NCBI GenBank assembly: GCA_035048495.1
Contig: CM068545.1
Location: 38,702,225 to 38,766,224, forward strand
Length of the DNA stretch: 64,000 nt
DNA from: Euptelea pleiosperma
Lineage: Eukaryota; Streptophyta; Magnoliopsida; Ranunculales; Eupteleaceae
Direction: 5' to 3'
The notes beneath the pieces are model-generated. The model was not told where the DNA came from. It was given only the letters and a program-made list of their open reading frames with translations, and ran no database searches. Within the stretch, counting starts at the first letter, position 1. The number at the start of each line of letters is the position of its first letter. The translations under genes were made by a program, and so were the position numbers. Of this stretch, positions 23,471 through 34,315 are shown piece after piece.

Positions 23471-24929
23471 TGTAAAGAATAATTTCATATTCTAGTTCAG
23501 CGAAGATTTCATGTGACACAAAACATTCTTGTAATCGTTTCTATTAACATCAGTGTAGCTTTGAAGATGTCGTGGTACACATACTTCGCCGACCACATGA
23601 AGACTAAAAGACAGAGAGAACAAGAATCAGGTGGTTGATGACAGAAGTCATCTGAGTAATTGGCAATTTGTCCATTAAAGATCATGTGCACTTGCGTAGG
23701 AATATAAGTGACTTAGTGGCCGTAGGAATAGGTTTAAAATGAATAAAATATAACCGTCAAGCTTAGTCAGAGAACATACCCGAATCTAGTCAAGATTTTG
23801 ACTATAGGGGTATGTCCAATCAATTAGATCTTCCTGATCAATCAATTGGACCCTACGTAACAGAAAGGTTTCAAAGTCTGATCGATTGGCCTCTCTTGAT
23901 TAATCGATTGGACTCTACGGACAGAACTCATTCTAAGTCCGATCGATTGGACCCTTGGTACAATCGATTGGATTTATGAAGGAAAAATCCATCCGTATTG
24001 GCCCAATCGATTGGACTGTGTGCGAATAGGTCTTTTCAGATCCGAAATTCAAGGTTCAACATTCCACGCATCTCTTATGACTAAGGGTTACGAAACTCTA
24101 TAAATATAACATTTCCATGGACTTACAGATTACACATTAATATTCAGAAGATGGAGTTTTATTTATTAAGAGTTGTTAATTCGAAGAAGAAAAGTTCAAA
24201 GCTTCATTATTATTTCTTGAGAGCTTTTCTCTTCTCTTTGATCATATTTTAGTGCTTGATCTTCACTCAGCTTAGGTTTCCCACTTAGAATATTAAACCT
24301 AGCAAGTCTGAGAATACCGATGGGTCTCAACACTATTTGAGCGACTTGGAGTTCAAGGTGTACTGAATCCTTCACTTTCAATAGAGACCGGAGTGCTGAG
24401 AATAAAGATCGGGGAGTACTGATCAAATATAGGTTTGGGGAGTACCAAACTGAACAAGCGGATAAGGCTTCTTGATTGGGAGGGCGCGCGTAAAATCGTA
24501 ATGTTGATTCAGAGGACGTGGACACATCGATAGTGAGCCTTGGCTAAGGTTGGAAGCTGCATTTGAAAATGTGCTGCATAGGTAACTTCTGTTTGATTTA
24601 ACTTTTCAATTAGTGATACTTTCCATCTGGACGTGGTCCCATGGTTTTCCTTGGCTAAGGTTTCTACGTAAAAACTCTTTGTCTTATGGATGTTTGATTG
24701 TTGTTCCGTTAATTGTATTGATTAAATCAAACGACGAAAAGACAACATACCACGGAGGTATATTTAATTTGAGTTGGTTGAGATAATCCTTTTATCAATC
24801 AACTAAGGCATGCGAGTTTATCACCTTACCTTGACTAGTAAACTTGGGATAGGTTAGATTAATTTTTGAATACCTAATCACCCCCTTTCTAGATATTCTT
24901 GAGTAAAAAAGAACGGACCGATTATTTCA
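23471..24929 (+). repeat. 3' LTR (1459 bp)
   Basis: Starts TGTAAAGAATAATTTC and ends ...GATTATTTCA. It carries the CAATCGATTGG cluster at 23815-24010 and the 24150-24610 segment absent from the 5' LTR. Many substitutions separate the two LTRs, so the insertion is not recent. Confidence 0.8.
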
Positions 24930-25268
24930 TAGACAATATTTTATAGATTAATTATGTTTCAGATTTGCTCGATGGAACAGGTGGGTAGCACATTCGGAGC
25001 CAGCAGAAAATTAATCATTATCTTAATTTTGCTTTCTTATAAAATATATATTAGGCATTACTTTAGAAGCTATGATGTAATAAACCTTGATACAATTTTA
25101 TTTAATATTTGAATAATGTAGCGATGAGACATAGTAATGAAATAATTCAATTATTCTCGTAATTCTTTTCTCATCCTCATATCCAGAACCATGGATCTTG
25201 GTTATGGGCCACGGGTCAGACTGAGTCATCGCGGGTCGAGTCCAGTAGATCGAGGTTCAGGGCGTGAC
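24930..25268 (+). repeat. Tail fragment of the long-LTR family
   Basis: Contains 'gggccacgggtcagactgagtca' type sequence and ends CAGGGCGTGACA, like the right ends at 16263 and 29607. Its 5' part was presumably cut away by the element on its left. Confidence 0.5.
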
Positions 25269-25270
25269 AA

Positions 25271-25500
25271 TTCTATAAACATCTTCTTCACTGGTAAGAT
25301 AGTTAACTTGGCTATCGCCGGCATCTTTGTCCTATCGACGAAAAACATAGTTGAGAGGGTGGAAAATCTAAAAAAAGAAGTGAAAAGTTCACTTAAATCA
25401 ATGGAAAACATTGGAAAAATTAACTAAAGTGGAAGAGAACCTTCCATAAACATCTTCTTCACTGGTAAAACATCTAATTTCGCCATCGTTAACGTCTCTT
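25271..25500. repeat. Direct repeat pair, about 60 bp, 172 bp apart
   Basis: ATAAACATCTTCTTCACTGG occurs at about 25274 and 25446, each followed by similar text ('taa.at.a.ttggctatcg' / 'taa.acatctaatttcgccatcg'). Confidence 0.7.
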
Positions 25501-26433
25501 CCTTATTTTTTTTGCATACTTTATAAACGCCTGTAACTCATTGTGTTGGTTGCTCGACGTTGACATTGCTTCATCCATTTCAGTTGGATCCAATCGAAGT
25601 TTCTTTCCATTTGTCAGTTGGATCCAATCGACAGTAACAAAAACTCAGGCCGTAAAAGGGAGGACAGAGAAACTATGTCAGTTACATACAACCGACACTC
25701 TCTGACGCTGATATCCAATCGAAATTGCTTGTACAACTTCGGTTAGATCCAACTGACATGAGTTTGTAAATTTTAGTTGTATCCTATCGATACTAAGAGA
25801 AACTTAATGAATCTATTATTTTTTTATTTGGAAGATCTTACCTAATTGATCAATATGCATAGAACATTGAACGAAAAAGATTATGATCCAATAAATTAAA
25901 CAATAAAAAAGGTTCACACGCCTCAATAAGTCTATGGCACATATGCCTAAAAAATAGAGTTTATGATACTTATGCCTAAAAAAAGGCTCATAGGGCTCAA
26001 GAAGTTTATGACGCTTATGCCTCAAAAAGGCTTACAGACCTACACAATTCCATTTTTTTCTTTTCTCTTTTTCTCTTCTTTTCTGTGGATCTGTTGGGTG
26101 AGTTGCTAGATTTGCTGGGTGAGCTGCTGGATGAGTTTTGGATCGCAAGATGTTATAGATTTGTCTCTCTTGTTGACGACTTCTCTTGAGCTTTCCTAAG
26201 ATGCTTTCTATGCGATGTTGTGGGAGCGTGTCATTTTTTGGGTGCATTAGGAACGAGACCTTGGTAAGATTTCTTCCCATTATTGTAATCTGATAAGGAG
26301 AACAACCATTGTCATGTTAGGAATAGAAAAAGAACTAAATCAAATTTTATTAACAGAAGACGGTTGGATCCAACTGAAGCCATCATCATAATTTTGATTG
26401 GATCCAATTAATAATAAGTAGTTTGAGTTTTTC
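25501..26433. repeat. Region of scattered GGATCCAATCGA motifs
   Basis: TTGGATCCAA(T/C)CGA or TTGGATCCAACTGA variants recur at about 25583, 25617, 25741, 26364 and 26397. The set resumes at about 29620 beyond the solo LTR, so the solo LTR landed in this sequence. No gene was recognised; short frames near 26032-26280 look fortuitous. Confidence 0.5.
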
Positions 26434-29400
26434 TGTAAAACCCTGCAAATCCTTAAAGGGGTATTTTGGTCCATGTAAAAGTCCTTAGACTCTTTTTCAC
26501 TTTTTTCTTCATTAAATGTCTTAGGTTAACTTTTAGAACAACTACGTGCATTTTCAGCCATTTCTGAGAAAATTAAATTTTTGGGGTCTTAGGGCCTATC
26601 CATGCGGGCCCCACATGGGCATTGTGGGACACGTATAAATTCTGTGACCGTCTTGGGCCCGTTAGATGTTATTAATGTTAAATATAATTAGAATAATTTT
26701 TATAAGCTATATGATTTTTTAAAATAAATTATACCTCGTTTTTATATTAGTTTAAGTTTCGTATGTGTATGTGCATGTACATTATCTTTATAGTGTAGAT
26801 TATACATCATATGTTAGTTATTAAATGTATGAGTATTGTATATTAGTATGTGATCTTTTTTGTAAGATGTTAATATGTAATATGTTACTTACACAACATA
26901 TTATAAGTAAGTTATAATTGGATTAAAATAAGTTAAAACACTTATGCATAACACATGTCACTTTATTAAAATAATTTTTGTTATACAAAAATGCATATGT
27001 GTGGAACAAACTACATACCCATTACTTGTTAATATATATATATATATGCCACACTGTACCATCATGTAATATAACTTGTGGTTGCTTTCTTAAACACCAA
27101 AATACCTTATCAAATTTTCCATTGATCATAACCGTACCCTAACTTGTCCCTTATCAACACCAATACCTTTAAGACTCTATATTAGTAAACATACCCCCAA
27201 TGCAAAGCCCTCCATCAAAATAGAATCTCTCCACGATGAGTTCTCTTTGCCTTTGACCCAAAACCCAAACCCTTTGGTAATGAAATTCTCATCGTCCAAC
27301 ACTTATGTACGTTTCTCACTTATAACCTAAACCTAACAACACTTTCTAAAAACCCCTCCTAGATAGTGCAGTAGCAGCCAGCGCTCTCTTTACGTGGAAA
27401 AACTCATCCTCACAAGAGCCCGGAACCACCCCTCATCAACAGTCCAAACTCTGATTGTTGCACTACTCAACCTTCACAACCCACCCACCATTCAACGATT
27501 GTGGGAGCTGCAGGCCACCGATCATTACAACTACAGATCATTCTTGAAGACCACCATTGGATCAACACTTTTGCCTTAGCCATCATCTCCATCAAGTGCA
27601 ACTCGTTGCTGCTACGGCTAAGAAAGTTGCAACTGTGTAACTCGTGATTATCTTCTCATCTTCCAACCGGGTAGCCTTTTTCTTTCAGGTAAGAGTTCTT
27701 CCTTTCTTTTTGTTTCTTCTTCGAGAATCTCCTCTGGATCAAACCTAGTTTCCTCCTTTTATTTTCTATTCTTTTTGTTATATCGGACCATCGGGTTTGG
27801 CCGTGAATGCATCGTTAATCCTTTTGTTTCGTTCTTTTTAAACAGTTTAGTCTTGAGTGATTATGTGTTGTCCAAAACTTCACCTTCATCCTTGTGTCTT
27901 GCTTCTAAAATTTAGTTGGATTCATGAACTTGGGTCCACCACTTGATGTGCCTATGTGAGAAACATTAGACTGTCCAATGTTAATTTTTAACTGTTGGAT
28001 TAAAGTCGCGTTGTATGGCTAGACTCCAAAAATAGTTCTGACCAATACTCGAACAAATTTAATTTATGAACATATACATATTTGACTTTGTTAACCTCAT
28101 CTCATGAGCCGATCATCCTTCCTTGCTTTTATATTTTCTTTTTGTTTTTTTAAAAAGGGGATCACCATACCAACATTCCATAGACCCATGATCGTGTAAA
28201 ACACTATCTTCTTAGCCATTGAAACTCCTATTTTGGACTCGAGATCAGCCCCACCCTTATATATATACGGTCTTTATAGTTCAGCTAACCTCACCTTGCA
28301 ACATATTACTCAAGTTCGGGGTATATAGATGGGCCACAAATCGTTATATGGTAGCTTGGCCCACCGTCTTGACTTGTAAATATGTAGAAAGTTTGAATGG
28401 TACCTCTAGACACCGCTAGATAGCCAGTGTGGTTTTGTTCCCATGTTTATATAATGTAATCCATTTTGCCAACTAAAATATAATAATATAATAAAGACAA
28501 TAATATATTGATAATTTTACTCGAACGATCATAGCGGTAACTCCACTGACCAGCTAGAGCCACCTTAGATCAGGAATTTGTTTTACAAGCATAGACCTAA
28601 CTCATAAACATGAAAAATTGAAGGTTCCATAATCTTGGGTTGGGATTGACGAGAAGAGGGCCGATCAGCAGAATTAAGGTGAAATCTTGGAAAAGCGGTT
28701 AAGGTAGGTACCCCCATGATTTTTACAATATGGTTTAGAAGTATGCGAACATGTATTAATTATTAAACGGTAGATCTTGTATCATGATAATTCTATTTAC
28801 CAGTATGATAACATGTTCAGAATGAGATCCCCTGCGTGGGTATTTACTTTTTAGCAATTTCTTATATAAATGAAAGCATGCATTGTATTTCCGATTCAGA
28901 AGCGATAAAACAAGTTGGGAGTGAGTTCCCCAGGGTGAAAGACCCGAAAACCCCGGAAGACCCCCTGTGTGGGTGAAGAAGGAGACCCCATGTGTGGGTT
29001 GTGCATTACTTTTGACTAATTGTTCATGCATTTGTTATGACCATAATATTACTGTTGGACAATTCAATCTGTGCTAGCTATAAATTGTATTGTTTGAATT
29101 ATGTTCGGGGTGAAAAATTTGAGTGAGCGCTTGGCTCACTTCTACAACCAAATTTTTCAGATGTAGATGAGACCGAGACGTGCGAGGAAGATACGAAGAG
29201 GAAGTACAACCTGTTGACGAATTAGGAGAGGAGACATACAAACCCGAGGAGCACGAGCCGAACCTTGCAGATGACCATTATTAGTCGTTTATTATTTCAT
29301 TGTCTAAGAATTCATGTAATAAAATCCATTATTTTTATTGTTTGGATCGTAGAACAGATGTGACGTTTTGATGAACCGTGACTTGTAGACCATCGGTTCT

Positions 29401-29607
29401 TTTGATATTATGGTTCTTTTAACCTTATGCGTTATAGATGACATTAGCTACTGGAGATTTTATTTGAGAATCTTAATATTTTGACCTATTGATATCCTGT
29501 TTAAATTATGACATTCTTTCTTGATTAGTTCACCATTAAATTCGGATAAATGGGTTGACCTATGGATATTAGGGTCGGGTCATTGATCACGAATTTGGGG
29601 CGTGACA
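26434..29607 (+). mobile_element. Solo LTR of the long-LTR family (3174 bp)
   Basis: TTTTC at 26429-26433 and again at 29608-29612 is an exact 5 bp duplication. The insert begins TGTAAAACCCTG and ends GGGGCGTGACA, so it has TG...CA ends. There is no primer-binding site, polypurine tract or pol sequence, so it looks like the product of LTR-LTR recombination. Internal landmarks shared with 8059-16263 are a GGGCCC-rich promoter-proximal zone, 'gaccccctgtgtgggt' phrases (28800-29000), a 'gagcgcttggctcac' block and an acidic-looking GAAGAT segment (29100-29225). Confidence 0.85.
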
Positions 29608-30283
29608 TTTTCTTAATATCGATTGGATCCAACCAAACCTGTTCTAGTAATGTAGGTCAGATTCAACCAAACCCTTTGAGGTATTTTATCGAACATCATG
29701 ACTTCATTCTTTGACTTATTATTTTCACTTCCCTTTTTCGGCGTGGATTCAAAGGATCCAACGGTGGTTTTGCTTTGGCTAAAAGTAAATGCCACCTCAG
29801 CGCTATCACCATCGTTGGATTCCGGAGAAGGGAAGTGAAAATGGTTGAAAAAAAAAGGAAAAAACACTGGAATAAGAGAATGGTTGGAAAAAAATTCACA
29901 AAAAAACTCAATAATGGTTGAGTTTTGACTTTATAGGTGATAGAACTCAAAAAAGGAAGAAAATTGAGAATGGTTAGACGGACGACGTAGTATCGCTGGA
30001 CGGTTTCGCTAGACGCTGTAATGTCACCGGAGAACGTTGTCGGTGTCGACGAAGGAGAAGAAGGTGTAGGAGTACAGTTTGGAGGAAGAAAACCCTAAGC
30101 TATTTAATGCTGGAGTGCCCTTGGTAAGATTTGGGGTGTCAATAAGATTTACCTTTTAATAATCCGTATGGTTAGTGTATAATTTGCGAATTATCCGCAA
30201 ATTTAAAAACTATGCGGGGGACAATCCACAGTTACACTGAGTCCCAAAGACCATTTCACGAATCTCAGAAAACCACAATACAA
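29608..30283. other. No gene; short repeats only
   Basis: The left part continues the GGATCCAATCGA sequence (29618-29670). The remainder is AT-rich with short chance frames, such as one on the minus strand at 29613-29867 that is Phe/Ser-rich and unlike any family I know. Confidence 0.35.
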
Positions 30284-30690
30284 GGAGTAAAACTTCTATC
30301 ACAACGTTCGGACAGATGCTTCTATCACAATGAAAATCACAGGCTACATGGCACACTCTTGGTGGACGCTGACCATATGGATGTTTGGCCAGTCCCTCAG
30401 TGGACCCCTGAACCAAAAATCGGCCTGATTAATGATTTACAACCTTTGGATCTTTGCACCCAAATAACGCTCTATAATCCTTGAAATCTTACCGCTAAAA
30501 TCAACTCACGAAAATAACTTCAATCGAATCGCTTAGAAATCACTAATCAGGCTGATTTTTGGTTTAGAGGTCCACCGAGGGACTGGTCAAACATCCATAC
30601 GGTAAGAGTCCACTAAGAGTGTGCCACGCGGCCTGTAATTTTTATTGTGACAGAAGCATCTGTCAAAGGCTGTGATAGAAGTTTTACTCC
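30284..30690. repeat. Foldback element (hairpin) upstream of ABA3
   Basis: Arms 30284-30434 and 30541-30690 are reverse complements at roughly 85% identity, starting GGAGTAAAACTTCTATCAC on both ends. They share the internal blocks 'ggcacactct', 'atggatgttt' and 'aaccaaaaatc.gcctgatta'. A third, related arm in the orientation of the left arm lies at about 30862-30965. It ends about 500 bp before the start codon of the sulfurase gene. No transposase is present, and it is likely a non-autonomous MITE-type element. Target-site duplication is unclear. Confidence 0.75.
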
Positions 30691-31100
30691 AATAGGAGTG
30701 TCAAAAACATCCAATTTAAGACGACAAATGGTAAGGCGCAGTGGCTATCACTTCCTTTTCTCCAAAGCCGCAAATATAGGTGGCGATTACGTGAAGAAGT
30801 CACCAAAGTTACTTACCACCCACAATCTGAGCCACGTGGCGTATTCTTAGAGATTTCTGACCTTATGGATGTTTGGCCCAACCCTAGATGAACATGCAGA
30901 CTAAAATTTAGCCTCATTAGTGATTTCTAAGCGTTGGATTGGAGTCGTTTTCATGGGTTGATTTTTAACCATTGACCATTATTTATAAAGGGTAATCAGT
31001 CTGCGTTTTGGTCCGCAGGTTCATATTGTGGGCGGTCAATAACTTTGCTGATCGGCGGCGGTCAGCAAAGGTCTGCGTTCCAGCAAAAAAAAATTCGGGA

Positions 31101-31108
31101 CTATATAT
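31101..31108 (+). promoter_or_regulatory. Possible TATA box of ABA3
   Basis: CTATATAT about 95 bp before the start codon, in otherwise non-repetitive sequence. The context of the start (AAAAAAATGG, A at -3 and G at +4) is favourable. The transcription start itself cannot be seen. Confidence 0.4.
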
Positions 31109-31197
31109 GTCTCTCCACGAACCATTTTCTACCTTTCCGTTGTCGTCGACGTGCTAAAATAAAATCACAGAGTGAATTCACAAATCTTGGAAAAAAA

Positions 31198-31309
31198 ATG
31201 GACGAAGAGAAGGAGAAATTTCTTAAGGAGTTTGTCGACGACTACGGATACCCGAATGCTCCAAGGAACGTCGACGAAATTCGAGCTTCCGAATTCAAGC
31301 GATTGGACG
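31198..31309 (+). CDS. ABA3: ABA3 exon 1
   Basis: Encodes residues 1-37: MDEEKEKFLKEFVDDYGY, then PNAPRNVDEIRASEFKRLD. The YGYP...I...EFKRL pattern is the standard N-terminus of plant molybdenum cofactor sulfurases. The start was chosen because this is the first in-frame ATG that gives a family-length N-terminus; the earlier ATG at 31045 would add an unrelated Gln/Arg-rich leader. The exon ends GACG/GTCAGA at 31309 in phase 1. Confidence 0.93.
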
Positions 31310-31406
31310 GTCAGAGTCTTCTTCATATCTGTTCGCAGATTTTTATTCAAAATTGATTTTCAAGATAACAATTCTTCAAATTCTCATTATTGTTGCAAAA
31401 TTCTAG

Positions 31407-31505
31407 GTCTTGTTTACTTGGATCATGCCGGAGCAACTTTATACTCTGAATTGCAGATGGAAGCGATTCTTAAAGACCTCACTACTAATGTATACGGAAA
31501 TCCTC
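31407..31505 (+). CDS. ABA3: ABA3 exon 2
   Basis: The acceptor TTCTAG at 31401-31406 opens GLVYLDHAGATLYSELQ and then MEAILKDLTTNVYGNP. YLDHAGxTLYS is the signature of the family near the PLP fold entry. The exon ends CCTC/GTATCC at 31505 in phase 1; the split His codon joins to exon 3 to give GNPHSQS. Confidence 0.95.
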
Positions 31506-31703
31506 GTATCCAAATATGTGAAATTTTATTTCATCTTTATTTTTAATGTTTTGGTGGGCAAAATTATGTTTTAATTGTCTGAATTTTTTTATTTTTTTGC
31601 TTTTGAGTTTAAATACTTTTGATTTTAGTTTTTTTTTTCTTCTTTCTTTCATATAGTTGGAGTACTTTGAATGTAATTCTTTTGGAATAAAAAGATTTTT
31701 TAT

Positions 31704-31775
31704 TCCATCCATGCGGGCTTTCTAATCGATGGACTACATATGAAATTGGGCATAGCTCGAAAATCTTACCCATTG
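31704..31775 (+). repeat. Dispersed repeat in intron 2
   Basis: About 70 bp, containing CATATGAAATTGGGCATAGC and 'tacccattg', is repeated in the same orientation at 32438-32508 in intron 4. It may be part of a small non-autonomous element; its ends are not resolved. Confidence 0.6.
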
Positions 31776-31870
31776 CAAGTATCAGCTTAGAGTAGATTCG
31801 TTTGATTAAATAAGTTATGGTTTTATGCAATTTAATTAGTTGGGGCTTCCTTACTTTTGGAAATTATTAG

Positions 31871-31929
31871 ATAGCCAAAGCGACTCCAGCTCAGCTACTT
31901 CTGAAATCGTAAGGGCAGCGCGTCAACAG
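31871..31929 (+). CDS. ABA3: ABA3 exon 3
   Basis: The acceptor ATTATTAG ends at 31870. The exon reads (H)SQSDSSSATSEIVRAARQQ and ends CAG/GTAAAT at 31929 in phase 0. GNPHSQSxxSxATS is the conserved class V aminotransferase-like motif of these enzymes. It joins in frame to exon 4 (RQQ-VLDY). Confidence 0.94.
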
Positions 31930-32150
31930 GTAAATATGCTGTCTTTATGGAATGAATCATTTTACCGTATTCGTATATGCAATTTTGTTAAAATGGATGA
32001 CAGATTAGTTACATATCTTTTGTTATGGTTATTTGATGCAGGTAGAATATTTCTGTTTTTTTCTGTGGATTAATGAACTCAGAGGTGATATTTTAAGACT
32101 ATTTATTATTCTTTTCCATGCCTTTGCTGAATGATCTGTGGTTGACCCAG

Positions 32151-32311
32151 GTCCTTGACTATTGTAATGCATCTCCCAATGACTACAAATGCATATTCAC
32201 TTCTGGGGCGACAGCAGCGTTGAAACTGGTTGGGGAGGCCTTCCCTTGGACCACAGAGAGCTGTTTCATGTATACGATGGAGAATCACAACAGTGTCCTT
32301 GGGATCAGAGA
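32151..32311 (+). CDS. ABA3: ABA3 exon 4
   Basis: The acceptor GACCCAG ends at 32150. The product includes VLDYCNASPNDYKCIFTSG, ATAALKLVGEAFPW and MYTMENHNSVLGIRE. The FTSGATAALKL segment holds the PLP phosphate-binding loop and the ENHNSVLGIRE motif lies beside the cofactor ring. The exon ends AGAGA/GTATCC at 32311 in phase 2. The Glu codon is completed by the first base of exon 5. Confidence 0.95.
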
Positions 32312-32437
32312 GTATCCTACCAAGATAGCAGATCAATGTTCTGAAATTAGTTTTCTTCTAGTGGTATTAGTCCATAATGCATTGTGTATTGTGAAGTACC
32401 ATATACCTCATATCTGCCATTCGGAGAGAGGGACCGT

Positions 32438-32508
32438 CTCATCCATGAGGTCTGTCTAATTGATGGACCACATATGAAACTGGGCATAGCTTGAAAATCA
32501 TACCCATT
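32438..32508 (+). repeat. Dispersed repeat in intron 4
   Basis: Second copy of the intron 2 repeat (CATATGAAACTGGGCATAGC), roughly 85% identical to it. The rest of intron 4 (32509-33654) shows no recognisable feature. Confidence 0.6.
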
Positions 32509-33654
32509 GAATGATTCTCACCATTCAATAAATAGCATTCTTTCGGAGTGTCGAAAATTTTCATTAGCAGTTATTAGGAATGCAATTGATTGGATGGTTC
32601 AATCATTTAGCCTTTGCGATTCTTGGGCTATTGCCAATCCAAGGGGTAGCCCACTGATTGGTGGTCTGTATCTATGAGATGCGCCACTACTTAGTTTCTG
32701 CGGACCATAGTATTATTGGACACTTTCTCTTATTTTAAACTGCAACTTCACTATTGAACAACATAATAGTTAGACCGTGGGAAGCACTTTGGTAAACGAG
32801 GTGACTTCCAAAAATGACAGGAAGCAGCTTCTGCCCCAAAAGAAAAGAAATGAAAAGCAAGTAGAGTCATCAGCAGATACCAGTTCTGTACTGTGACTGG
32901 TCATCTTTAGAAACAAACAGGGATAATGCCTATTTACATTTTTACACGTTTATATCTCAGTAGAAATATCAGTGACATTCAAAATGCCTAACCAGTGAAG
33001 AATTGACATGTTTTTGAGCATCCAAAACTGTGGACCCAGTGGTGCATGCGACATGATTTAAAGGACCGCAAACCAAAGTTGCAATATAAATGGGAATGCA
33101 GTTTGATTGTAGTATTGGGCTTTAGTCTACTAGCTGCATAGCATTGTCAGGCCACTTTTGTATTAAGGCATCCACATTATGATGGTATGGAATGATTAAA
33201 TGGAAGCCATAATTTTACTTGAAAAGGTGAGGTGGTCGCTGACTTTTTTAAGCTGTTTATGGGGCACATGAGGTAAAAAGTTTGTGGAAAGAAAGTGAAG
33301 AATGCTGGCAAGTTAAATATTTCAGTAACAAGCATATAGTTTGTGCTCTAAGAAAGAAACTTTAATTATTGATAAGCTGAAATTTCTCATGACATCTTTT
33401 ACCATGCAATAAAGGGATGGTAGGACTAAGTATATGGCATCAGGCATGGAGTTGCTTGAAGTACATGTCACTTTCTTGGAAATTATAGTAGTTTATTTTC
33501 TTTTTCAGTATCTGTAAAAGCCTTGTAGCTGTATAGATGGATAAGCTCCCTTTTCAAGATTCAATATATTTCCATTGTGTGGTCCCATGTTGTCTAATAT
33601 GTTCTTTCAGAATTATTGGTTATGTAAGTCTTGTTAACCTTTAGGAATGTTTAG

Positions 33655-33824
33655 ATATGCTCTCAGTCAAGGAGCTGTGGCATTTGCAATAGATATTGAA
33701 GAGGTTGAGGATCACAGTGGACTACCTAGAAGTAATGCATCTTCTATTAAGGTGTCACAACGCCCTGCACAAAGAAGAAATGAAGCTAGATTCCTGGAAG
33801 AAGCGTCTAAAACAAATTCTTTAG
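33655..33824 (+). CDS. ABA3: ABA3 exon 5
   Basis: The acceptor ATGTTTAG ends at 33654. The exon encodes YALSQGAVAFAIDIEEVED, then a variable charged linker (HSGLPRSNASSIKVSQRPA; RRNEARFLEEASKTNSL), as usual in this part of the family. It ends TTAG/GTATGT at 33824 in phase 1. The following intron of 5565 bp carries a small MITE and Copia element A. Confidence 0.93.
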
Positions 33825-33967
33825 GTATGTCATTTAGACATTAAGTTTTCATGTGACAACTGGCAAGAATTAGTTTTTTCAACTCATTAACATGTTAATT
33901 TGGGAATTATTACTGTTAGACCTTGATACGTATATGTGAATGAAGACACACACATACACATACTGAT

Positions 33968-34208
33968 GAGTTAAGGGCTGATTTTTCGTGATGATATTCT
34001 TCTCAACATGGATATCTACCTCACAAAAATCAGCCCAGCCCCTTCCAGCATTTGTAGCCTTATGAAAAGTGGATTGCGACTAATATAATTTTTTTTATCA
34101 CATTTTTGTGTACCATCCATTTTCACCGTTAAATTTAGGTCCATATTTGATGGGGTTAGAACTTTTAGAAACTGCTGATTGGTGGCACCAAAAGTCGGCC
34201 CTTAACTC
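33968..34208. repeat. MITE-like element in intron 5
   Basis: GAGTTAAGGGCTGATTTTT at 33968 is mirrored by the complement AAAAGTCGGCCCTTAACTC at 34190-34208. A second inner hairpin pairs GGGCTGATTTTT (33975) with AAAAATCAGCCC (34025-34036). There is no coding sequence. The target-site duplication is not evident. A (TA/CA)n microsatellite follows at about 34278-34315. Confidence 0.5.
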
Positions 34209-34315
34209 CTCTGTATGTGGTCCCACGACCGCGTGTCGTTTATTAAGTCAAAAAGCATTATTAATTTTTCCCAGCTCACATATATATACATACACATACA
34301 CATAATGTGTATATA

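Larger units (their letters stand above)
19475..24929 (+). mobile_element. Non-autonomous Copia-type element with Sirevirus-like Gag remnant
   Basis: Two long terminal repeats in direct orientation (19475-20489 and 23471-24929) bracket a primer-binding site, a damaged gag-like region and about 1.9 kb of AT-rich non-coding sequence ending in AAAGGGGGAGA. No protease, integrase, reverse transcriptase or RNase H is present, so movement would need proteins from elsewhere. Flanking bases are AATAG on the left and TAGAC on the right, not a clean duplication, so the outer edges may be off by a few bases. Confidence 0.75.

Noticed and set aside
27394..27579. Plus-strand open frame of 61 codons in C-rich sequence
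   Set aside because: It lies inside the solo LTR at 26434-29607 and shows no family features.
31045..31197. In-frame upstream ATG extending ABA3 by 51 codons
   Set aside because: The added residues are low in family similarity (Gln/Arg-rich) and the second ATG has the expected distance to the conserved YGYP motif.
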